Part shown: one piece after another, positions 54,854 through 64,000 of the stretch
Layout: the number at the start of each line of letters is the position of its first letter
Position numbering within the stretch: position 1 is the first letter of the stretch
Source of the DNA: Kocuria rosea
Lineage (GTDB): Bacteria > Actinomycetota > Actinomycetes > Actinomycetales > Micrococcaceae
DNA length: 64,000 bases
Assembly: GCF_023715525.1 (NCBI RefSeq)
Contig: NZ_JAMBOG010000013.1
Coordinates: 28,825 to 92,824 of the forward strand
Direction: 5' to 3'
The notes under the pieces: generated by a model
Database searches by the model: none
What the model saw: only the letters and a program-made list of their open reading frames with translations
What the model was told of the DNA's origin: nothing
Position numbers and translations under genes: made by a program

Positions 54854-55303
54854 ATGGCAAAGATCATCCTGACGACCGAGGTCACCGGCCTCGGCGCAGC
54901 CGGTGACGTGGTCGAGGTCAAGAACGGGTACGCCCGCAACTACCTCTTCCCGCGCGGCTTCGCCACCCCGTGGACCCGCGGCGGCGAGAAGCAGATCGAG
55001 AGCATCAAGGCCGCCCGTGCGGCCCGCGAGGTCGCCTCGCTCGAGGACGCCCAGGCCCTGGCCCAGAAGCTGACCTCCGCGACGGTGACCATCCCGGTCA
55101 AGGCCGGCGCCGAGGGCCGTCTCTTCGGCACCGTCAAGGCCGAGGACGTCGCCCACGCCGTCGAGGCCGCCGGCCTCGGCTCGGTGGACAAGCGCAAGGT
55201 CGAGCTGACCCAGCACATCAAGACCACCGGTGTGTACCAGGCCTCCGTGCGCCTGCACGAGGACGTCAACGCGAACGTCGAGTTCGAGGTCGTCCCCGCC
55301 TGA
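54854..55303 (+). CDS. rplI: 50S ribosomal protein L9
   Basis: 149 residues: [40 protein letters not shown] in the N-domain, long connecting helix, C-domain [20 protein letters not shown]. Last gene of the operon, followed by a hairpin. Confidence 0.97.
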   Translation: MAKIILTTEVTGLGAAGDVVEVKNGYARNYLFPRGFATPWTRGGEKQIESIKAARAAREVASLEDAQALAQKLTSATVTIPVKAGAEGRLFGTVKAEDVAHAVEAAGLGSVDKRKVELTQHIKTTGVYQASVRLHEDVNANVEFEVVPA

Positions 55304-55322
55304 TCGGCCCTGCCGAGACGAC

Positions 55323-55352
55323 GAGGCCCCCGCGGTGCGCCGCGGGGGCCTC
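55323..55352 (+). terminator. Hairpin terminator after rplI
   Basis: Perfect 13-bp stem (55323-55335 with 55340-55352) with a TGCG loop, 20 bp after the rplI stop, followed by TTCC. Confidence 0.8.
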
Positions 55353-55385
55353 TTCCGTGTCCGGGAACGGGCCGGCGGGGGCGGG

Positions 55386-56004
55386 TCAGCGGGGGCGGAG
55401 GGCCTCCACGACGACGTCGAGCACGGTCTCGCCGGTGCGGACTTCCTCGGCGCGCTGCAGGTCCAGGTCCTTGCCCTCCAGCACGGCCACCGTCTGCGCG
55501 AGCGTGGGACGGGGCACGGTGGGGGGGCGGGCCCTGGGCGCTGCCGGGGGCGTGGGTGATCCACAGCAACCGGCCGCCGGGCACGAGCCACTCGGCGGCC
55601 CGGCGCAGCAGCGAGAGGTCGTGCTGGAAGTACGCGGCCACGACCAGGTCGAAGCGCTCGGGAACGACGGCCGGGCCTGCCGCCTGCTCCTGCGCCGGGC
55701 TCCAGGTGCGCAGGTCGGCCACCAGGGCCCGGCCCGGCAGTCCGCGCTCGGCCAGGGCCTCGGTGACGATCCGCACGGCGGTGGGGGAGAAGTCCACGGC
55801 CGTGGGGTCGTGGCCGGCGAGCGCGAGCGCCAGGGTGTGGCGGCCGGCGCCCGCGCCCAGGTCCAGGGCCGTCGGGGTCCGTCCGGCGCGCTCACCGGTG
55901 AGGCGGTCCAGGAGGGCGGCGACCTCCGGGTGCGGCCGGGTGCCGTCCGGGGAGCTCGCCCCGGAGGCGTAGCGGTCCTCCCACATCGCCTGCGTCTCGT
56001 CCAC
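55386..56004 (-). pseudogene. SAM-dependent methyltransferase gene with a single-base frameshift
   Basis: The protein MDETQAMWEDRYASGASSPD... is a class I methyltransferase with the SAM loop ALDLGAGAGRHTLALALAGH and FDLVVAAYFQHDLSLLRRAA plus WLVPGGRLLWITHAPGS. After GSAQGPPP the frame becomes implausible; removing one base from the run of seven G (55521-55527; C on the coding strand) leads into PTVPRPTLAQTVAVLEGKDL and a stop at 55386, giving about 205 residues with the normal end. Probably a homopolymer sequencing error, otherwise a damaged gene. Substrate unknown. Confidence 0.65.
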
Positions 56005-56084
56005 GGGTCCTCCTGGGCCGGTCGTTCAGGACCCCGTCAGGAAGCGCCGGGGCGTCGTCGAGAGCCCCGGGGGACAATGGGCTC

Positions 56085-56393
56085 ATGCCGTCCCCGCTCG
56101 CCCGTGTCACCCCGTCCGCCCTGCTCCTCGCAGGCCTGGCCTGCCTGCTCTTCACGGTACTGGCTTTCGTCGTCGCCTTCGTGGGCGGCAACGCGGGCGG
56201 CGCGCAGACGGCCATGACCGTCTTCGTCGTGGGCCTGGTCGCGTCCGCGGTGGCCGCGTCCGTGACGGCGCTGGTGGCGATCGCCGGGATGATCGCCTTC
56301 CCCTCCCACCGGGGGCGCAACGTGGTGCTGCTCGTCCTGGCGGTCCTGTGCAACCCGCTGCTGTGGCTGGCGCTGCTCGCGTCGGTGGCCTGA
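56085..56393 (+). CDS. Small hydrophobic membrane protein, unknown
   Basis: 102 residues, almost entirely hydrophobic: helices at about 12-33 (LLLAGLACLLFTVLAFVVAF), 43-70 and 80-100, joined by GGNAGGAQTAM and SHRGRN. Probably three membrane helices. No family recognised. The next gene is 396 bp away. Confidence 0.65.
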   Translation: MPSPLARVTPSALLLAGLACLLFTVLAFVVAFVGGNAGGAQTAMTVFVVGLVASAVAASVTALVAIAGMIAFPSHRGRNVVLLVLAVLCNPLLWLALLASVA

Positions 56394-56789
56394 GCCCGCC
56401 GCCCGACCGCCCTGTCCCGCTCGCGGCAGGCTCTGCGCCCACGCCTGTGCTGTGGATGACACAAGAGGGCCACGGCGGGCTCCTGCACAGGGTGTGCATC
56501 CACATCGCCCCTTGTCAAAGCCGAGATCATGAGGGCTTGTGGAGAACTTTCCACAGAGTTTCCCCCAGCCTGTGCACAGTCGTCCACGGCGTTTTCCACC
56601 GGTTGTCCACAGGCGTGGACCGACGGTGTGGACGGGGTGCTCTGCAAGACCACCGGGCACCAGGACGGGACCCCGGGCGTCACGCGCGCCGGGCCCCGGA
56701 GCGTCGCGCTACGCTCGGAGCACCCGGTGGATGCGCGGCCCCCGTGCGGCGCCGCACTCCCGGGTGACGGCGCCCGGAAGGAGCGGCGA
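56394..56789. other. Intergenic region with a second DnaA-box-like cluster
   Basis: 396 bp without a gene. At 56451-56635: TCATCCACA (minus, 56451-56459), TTCTCCACA (minus, 56538-56546), CTTTCCACA (plus, 56547-56555), TTTTCCACC (plus, 56592-56600), exact TTGTCCACA (plus, 56603-56611) and CCGTCCACA (minus, 56627-56635), plus weaker elements. Most are one mismatch from a DnaA box. The patatin gene's promoter must lie at the right end. Confidence 0.6.
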
Positions 56790-57848
56790 ATGGCTCGACC
56801 GACGCGCGTGGCGCTGGCCCTGGGCAGCGGCGGCGCCCGCGGCTACGCGCACATCGGCGTGCTCCAGGTGCTGCAGGAGCGGGGCTACGAGATCGGCACG
56901 GTCGCGGGCAGCTCGATGGGCGCCCTCGTGGGGGGCGTGTACGCCGCCGGGCGCCTCGAGGACTACACCGCGTGGGCGCTGTCCCTGACGCAGCGGGACG
57001 TGTTCCGGCTGCTGGACCCCTCGCCCTCGGCGCCCGGGGTGATCCGTGCGGAGAAGATCATGGCCAAGGTCCGCGAGCTGCTCGACGGCGTCCTCATCGA
57101 GGACCTGCCCGTTCCCTTCACCGCGGTCGCCACCGACCTGCTCGCGCGCAAGGAGGTGTGGTTCCAGGAGGGCCCGGTGGACGCCGCCATCCGGGCGTCG
57201 ATCGCCCTGCCGAGCATCATCACCCCGGTGATGATCAACGGCCGGCTGCTCGCCGACGGCGGGATCATGAACCCCGTGCCCATCGCCGCGACCGTCGCCA
57301 CCCACACGGACGTGACCGTCGCCGTCTCGCTCTCCGGCGAGCAGCCCCTGACCGAGGGTCGGGTGCCCACCCAGGAGACGGCGGCGCCGCGGCCCGCGGA
57401 GGAGTGGGCGGAACGGTTCCGGCGCAGCGCCAACGTGGTCCTGGACCGGGAGCTGGCCCGCAGCTTCCTCGACCGGGTGGCCGAGACCCGCGGCCGCGGC
57501 GGGACCCGGGGATCCCGGCCGGCGGCGGACGCCCCGCTCCCGCAGCTCCCGGCCCAGCAGCCCCCCGAGGAGCTGCTCGAGGAGGCCTTCGGCACGCTGC
57601 CGCCGGGGCTGCGCACCCTCGACGTCATGCAGCTGTCCCTCGAGGTGCTGCAGAGCATGGTCCTGCGCTACCGGCTGGCCGGCTACCCGCCGGACCTGCT
57701 CATCACGATCCCCAAGCGCTCGGGACGGCTCCTGGACTTCCACCGGGCCGCGGAACTCGTCGAACTCGGCCGCCGGCGGGCCGAGGAGGCGCTGGAGCGC
57801 GCCGACGAGTTCCCGCCCCCGCAGCCGGGGACGGCTCCCGGGACCTGA
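56790..57848 (+). CDS. Patatin-like phospholipase (RssA/NTE family)
   Basis: 352 residues. Oxyanion loop LALGSGGARGYAHIGVLQVL, nucleophile Ser42 in AGSSMGALVGG and partner Asp in LLADGGIMNPVPI complete the Ser-Asp dyad. Expected to hydrolyse lipid acyl esters at the membrane. The C-terminal ~130 residues after VSLSGEQPL are an extension seen in actinobacterial RssA-like proteins. ATG 56790 follows AAGGAG. Confidence 0.9.
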   Translation: MARPTRVALALGSGGARGYAHIGVLQVLQERGYEIGTVAGSSMGALVGGVYAAGRLEDYTAWALSLTQRDVFRLLDPSPSAPGVIRAEKIMAKVRELLDGVLIEDLPVPFTAVATDLLARKEVWFQEGPVDAAIRASIALPSIITPVMINGRLLADGGIMNPVPIAATVATHTDVTVAVSLSGEQPLTEGRVPTQETAAPRPAEEWAERFRRSANVVLDRELARSFLDRVAETRGRGGTRGSRPAADAPLPQLPAQQPPEELLEEAFGTLPPGLRTLDVMQLSLEVLQSMVLRYRLAGYPPDLLITIPKRSGRLLDFHRAAELVELGRRRAEEALERADEFPPPQPGTAPGT

Positions 57849-57867
57849 CCCGCCCCGTCCGGCCCGC

Positions 57868-59289
57868 TCACCGCTCCCGCAGCACCGCCTCCACCGTGCG
57901 CGCAAGGTCCAGCAGCACGGCGTCGGAGCGCGGCACCCCGGCGAGCTCCAAACCCACGGGCAGGCCCTCGGCGGTGCGGCCCGCCGGGATGCTGATGCCC
58001 GGGGTGCCGAGCACCCCGGCCAAGTCGGCGTGGCCGGTGACGGTCGCGGACGTGGGCGCGCGGCGGCCGGCGAGCTCCCCGCTCCCGTCGTCGCCCACGG
58101 GCCGGGCCGTCAGGGGGGACGCAGGATGCACCAGCGCCGTGACCCCCGCTGCCTCCAGCGCCCCGGTGTACAGGCGCAGGGCGGAGCGGCGGTCCTCCAG
58201 GGCGGTCCGGTAGTCGTCGACGGCGGCGCGGAAGACCTCGGCCAGTCCCCACAGGCGCCGCACGGCCGGGCTGGTGAGGCCGTCCCGGACCGCGGCGAGG
58301 GTGTGGCCGGTGCCGGCGTCGTGCAGGTACGACTCCAGGTCCGGCAGGAACTCGTGCAGGGCGATGGCCATGCCGGCCGGCGCCGCGAGCTCGTGGGCTC
58401 CCCGGAGGTCCACGTCCACGAGCTCCGCCCCCGCCGCCTCGAGCGCTCGCAGGGCCGCGCCGAGGATCGTGTCGACGCCCGGCTCGAGGTCCCGCGTGAA
58501 CAGCCCGGGGACCCCCAGCCGCACGCCGCGCAGCGCGCCACCGCCCTCGTCGTCGAGCTCGATCCGCCGCGCGGGGGGAGACCCGCGGGGATGCTCCCCG
58601 GCGAGCAGGGCGTCGAGGAGGACGACGTCGTCCACGGTCCGCGCCATGGGCCCGGCCGTGTCCCGGGAGTGGGCGAGCGGCAGCAGCCCCGACGCCGGGT
58701 AGCGGCCCAGCGTGGGCCGGAACCCCACGATCCCGCAGAGCGCGGCGGGCACGCGCGCGCCGCCCCCGGTGTCGGCGGCGACCGCAGCCGGGGCCAGGCC
58801 CACCGCCACGGCCACGGCCGACCCGCTGCCGGCGCCCAGGGCGGGGTCCGCCGGGTGGCGGGCCGGGCCGGAGGAGCCGTTCCGGGCGGTGCTGCCGAGG
58901 GACAGCTCGTGCAGGGTGGTCTTCACGGGCAACAGGGCCCCGGCCTCCCGCAGACGGTCCACCACGGGGGCGTCGCGGTCCACGACGTTGTGCTCGAGCG
59001 CCCGGGTGCCGCCCGTGGTGGGGAAGCCGGCGACGTCCACGACGTCCGTGACCGCCAGCGGGATCCCGGTGAGCGGGCCCTCGGTCTCGTGCCGGTCCAG
59101 GGCGTGGGCGCAGGCCCGGGCGAGCTCGGGATCGGCGCTGAGCACCGCGCCCAGCCGCTCGGCCACCGGCAGCCGCTCCAGCAGGGCCTCGAGGTGCTCC
59201 ACATGGCTGATCCGCCCCGCCACGAGCTCCCGCCGCGTGGTCCGGATGTCCCACGAGCAGGGTCCGCTGAGGCCTGTGTCGAGAGTCAT
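57868..59289 (-). CDS. Amidase-signature-fold protein lacking catalytic residues
   Basis: 473 residues with the amidase-signature fold, but two of three catalytic residues are changed. The Lys usually in GIPxxVKD is Thr81 (GIPLAVTDVVD), and the nucleophile Ser usually in DTGGS is Gly177 (ADTGGGARVPAALCG); the cis-Ser region reads GAGSGSAVAVAVG (152-164). The rest of the fold is intact (GFRPTLGRYP, ARTVDDVVLLDALL, GTPGISIPAGRTAEGLPVGL). It may be a binding or regulatory protein, or use altered chemistry; ordinary amide hydrolysis is unlikely. ATG 59289; divergent from dnaB. Confidence 0.8.
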   Translation of the reverse strand: MTLDTGLSGPCSWDIRTTRRELVAGRISHVEHLEALLERLPVAERLGAVLSADPELARACAHALDRHETEGPLTGIPLAVTDVVDVAGFPTTGGTRALEHNVVDRDAPVVDRLREAGALLPVKTTLHELSLGSTARNGSSGPARHPADPALGAGSGSAVAVAVGLAPAAVAADTGGGARVPAALCGIVGFRPTLGRYPASGLLPLAHSRDTAGPMARTVDDVVLLDALLAGEHPRGSPPARRIELDDEGGGALRGVRLGVPGLFTRDLEPGVDTILGAALRALEAAGAELVDVDLRGAHELAAPAGMAIALHEFLPDLESYLHDAGTGHTLAAVRDGLTSPAVRRLWGLAEVFRAAVDDYRTALEDRRSALRLYTGALEAAGVTALVHPASPLTARPVGDDGSGELAGRRAPTSATVTGHADLAGVLGTPGISIPAGRTAEGLPVGLELAGVPRSDAVLLDLARTVEAVLRER

Positions 59290-59436
59290 GGCTCATCGTG
59301 CCCACGGAGGACGGGGAGCGGCAAGCGGTGTCCGCGACCGGTGCGAGAATGGAGGGGCTGCCCGGTCGGTGGGGCGGCGTCGTCGTAGTTGTGCGTGCCC
59401 GTGCCCCCGCACGGTGCGCGGGGGAGAGGTGTACAC

Positions 59437-62523
<3,087 letters not shown>

Positions 62524-62635
62524 GCTGCAACCACAGCGCCAAAGGGTCCGCAGGCCGTGCACCGGAAGCGAACGCCGCCACGCAACCGGCCGACTGCTGT
62601 CAGCCGTTGCCCGGCGGGACCTACCTGATGATGCG

Positions 62636-63367
62636 TCAGGCCTTCCGCGGACGCCGGCGGGCCCAGGGGCGTTCGATGGCCCAGTGGATTCCCACGGTGT
62701 GAAAGGTCCGAGCCCACCGGCGCCTGATCTGGGCCAGGCCGTACAGACACCGAGGGGACACGCCGACCCGCAGACGCCCGTCGTAGCGGATGCTCCACTG
62801 CGGACCGAGCCAAAAGCTCAACTCGAGATCGTCGTGCACTTCGGGGTCGGAGCGCTCCACCACAGTGCGGACCTCCTGCCAGGCCGAGCGGCGGAGCGCC
62901 ATGTTCGATCCCCACAGCGGTGGGTGTCCCAGCACGAGGCGCATGCCCCACAGGTAGGAGTGCCGCCAGACGGGGCTGAGGACGGCACTCCACAGACGGG
63001 GAAGGTCGTAGAAATACCCGGTGCCCACCAGAGCACCCAGGGACGGATCCGTGGCGAAGGCCTGCTGGATGCGCTCAAGCCAGTCGGGCGGTGGAGCCGA
63101 ATCGGCGTCGCACCGGGCGATGACCGTCCCCACCGCGGCGTCGTAGCCGGCCGCGGCAGCCGCCGGGATGCCGGGCACCTGTACGGCAAGGACCGTGGCG
63201 CCGTATCGGGCGGCGACCTGCGCGCTGCCGTCCCGGGAGTCGTTGTCCACCACCACGATCTCCGCCGGTGGCAGGGTCTGCTGCCGTATCAGCTGCAGGC
63301 ACCGCGCCAGCACCACCGCGTCGTCCTTGACTGGAACGACAACCGACAGCGACAGTTCAGCAGCCAT
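62636..63367 (-). CDS. GT2-family glycosyltransferase
   Basis: 243 residues, GT-A fold. LSVVVPVKDDAVVLARCLQL and AEIVVVDNDSRDGSAQVAAR form the nucleotide-sugar site, ARCDADSAPPPDWL carries the metal-binding DAD (87-89), GSNMALRRSAWQEV and DLELSFWLG are the acceptor and catalytic-base region. A short hydrophobic stretch (WSAVLSPVWRHSYLWGMRLV) may associate with the membrane. Related to glycosyltransferases that make cell-wall or surface glycans; substrate unknown. ATG 63367. The gene is divergent from the rRNA promoter region. Confidence 0.87.
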   Translation of the reverse strand: MAAELSLSVVVPVKDDAVVLARCLQLIRQQTLPPAEIVVVDNDSRDGSAQVAARYGATVLAVQVPGIPAAAAAGYDAAVGTVIARCDADSAPPPDWLERIQQAFATDPSLGALVGTGYFYDLPRLWSAVLSPVWRHSYLWGMRLVLGHPPLWGSNMALRRSAWQEVRTVVERSDPEVHDDLELSFWLGPQWSIRYDGRLRVGVSPRCLYGLAQIRRRWARTFHTVGIHWAIERPWARRRPRKA

Positions 63368-63550
63368 GCCGGCGCACCCGGGGACAACCGGGGGGCCTCT
63401 CCGGCCGCGGGCCCGAGCCCGCGCCGATCGACACGCTCCGCGATGAACCACTTCTCCTCGCCAACACCGACGACCCACCCCCTGCGGTCACCCGACCGGC
63501 CCCGTCCCACGCGACGGCCTGGGCCGACCATGCGGTGCGATTGTCCCGCT
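63368..63550. other. Gap between the glycosyltransferase gene and the rRNA promoters
   Basis: 183 bp; no gene, repeat or clear regulatory element seen. Confidence 0.4.
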
Positions 63551-63580
63551 TTGGCAGGGGAACAGGGAATGGGCTAAGCT
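63551..63580 (+). promoter_or_regulatory. rRNA promoter P1
   Basis: TTGGCA (63551-63556), 18-bp spacer, TAAGCT (63575-63580). First of three promoters pointing to the rRNA operon. Confidence 0.65.
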
Positions 63581-63688
63581 AGCGAAGTTGCCTCGGGGGT
63601 CGAGAGATCGCCCGGGACAGCAGCCAGATCCGGCACATCCCCTCCTGACGTTCCGTCAAACTGACGACCGCTGCGCGGTTGGCACGCT

Positions 63689-63717
63689 TTGGCAGAAATT
63701 AGGAAATGGGATAAGCT
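63689..63717 (+). promoter_or_regulatory. rRNA promoter P2
   Basis: TTGGCA (63689-63694), 17-bp spacer, TAAGCT (63712-63717); the -10 is exactly 137 bp after that of P1. Confidence 0.7.
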
Positions 63718-63825
63718 CAAGAAGTTGCCCAGGGGGTCGAGAGACCACCCGGGACAGCAGCCGAATCCGGCAGATCCCCTCCCGACGTTCCGTCGAGCCG
63801 ACCACCGCTGCGCGGTGACGGGCTC

Positions 63826-63854
63826 TTGCAAGGAACTGGTGGAAGAGGTAATGT
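63826..63854 (+). promoter_or_regulatory. rRNA promoter P3
   Basis: TTGCAA (63826-63831), 17-bp spacer, TAATGT (63849-63854), again exactly 137 bp from the -10 of P2. Downstream sequence no longer follows the repeat unit. Confidence 0.7.
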
Positions 63855-64000
63855 AGATGAGCCGGTTCAGCCGGGCCGCGAGGAATCGTGGTGCTGGGCG
63901 GTTTCTTTTCTTCGAGTTCTGGGCCTTGGGGGTCTGGTTCTTGGTCTGTTGTTTGAGAACTCAATAGTGTGCCATGTTTGTTGATGCCAAATGTTTTGTT
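63855..64000 (+). ncRNA. Leader of a 16S rRNA operon (16S gene beyond the window)
   Basis: Contains GTTGTTTGAGAACTCAATAG followed by TGTGCC, the boxA/antitermination-type segment typical of actinobacterial rRNA leaders shortly before 16S. The mature 16S 5' end is not reached, so this is the precursor leader only. Confidence 0.75.

Larger units (their letters stand above)
63551..63825 (+). repeat. Tandem direct repeat of a ~137-bp rRNA promoter unit
   Basis: Unit 1 (63551-63688) and unit 2 (63689-63825) align along their length, sharing for example GAAGTTGCC, GGGGGTCGAGAGA, CGGGACAGCAGCC, ATCCGGCA and GACGTTCCGTC blocks. Each starts with a -35 hexamer, so the duplication multiplies a promoter. 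Confidence 0.85.

Noticed and set aside
63855..64000. Start of the 16S rRNA gene itself
   Set aside because: Only leader sequence is present; the typical 16S 5' segment (GAGTTTGATCCTGG-like) does not appear before the window ends.

Overview
This is a very GC-rich bacterial chromosome segment, best read as an actinobacterium of the order Micrococcales, probably family Micrococcaceae and possibly Kocuria-like. That rests on the rpmH-rnpA-yidD-yidC-jag-rsmG-parA-parB order, the gyrA-DUF3566 pair, a DLW-39-type mini-gene between tRNA-Ile and tRNA-Ala, the CwlM/TrxA/TrxB/MurJ block and the actinobacterial rRNA leader at the right edge. The genus is an inference. The window spans the replication origin.

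Layout. 1-12.2 kb holds metabolic and accessory genes: the tail of a ROK protein, a sugar/H+ symporter, a ThDP enzyme, two other transport or repair-like genes, a GntR regulator, an OmpR-type two-component pair, a rhomboid protease, a cyclophilin and a membrane-anchored protein of unknown role. 12.2-13.6 kb holds a frameshifted Nramp-related gene, two tRNAs and the DLW-39-like gene. 13.7-24.7 kb is the leftward replication block DUF3566-gyrA-gyrB-dciA-recF-dnaN-dnaA, with oriC on both sides of dnaA. 25.3-31.7 kb is the rightward block rpmH-rnpA-yidD-yidC-jag-rsmG-parA-parB, carrying parS sites inside the par genes. 31.7-38.5 kb is a leftward cell-envelope block: a CwlM-like pseudo-amidase, trxA, trxB, a pseudokinase/discoidin membrane protein, murJ and a Nudix hydrolase. 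38.6-45.8 kb runs rightward: CCA-adding enzyme, two tandem polytopic glycosyltransferase-like paralogues, an ABC exporter pair and a membrane-anchored unknown. 45.8-52.3 kb runs leftward: a three-domain adenylation-carrier-acyltransferase fusion and an overlapping Fe(III) ABC importer operon. 52.4-55.3 kb has an acetyltransferase, a TM2 protein and the rpsF-ssb-rpsR-rplI operon. 55.4-63.4 kb has a frameshifted methyltransferase, a patatin, a degenerate amidase, dnaB with two inteins and a GT2 glycosyltransferase. The last 450 bp are a tandem rRNA promoter array and leader; the 16S gene itself lies beyond the window.

Most notable points: the replicative helicase gene is interrupted by two inteins of different mechanistic class; a parS site sits at the exact centre of a 66-bp palindrome that is also the parB terminator; two DnaA-box clusters lie about 13 and 32 kb from dnaA; an adenylation-carrier-membrane acyltransferase fusion lies behind an iron-box-like promoter next to an iron importer; and two enzyme-like proteins (CwlM homologue, amidase) lack catalytic residues. 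Two genes carry single-base frameshifts in homopolymer runs, which may be sequencing errors.
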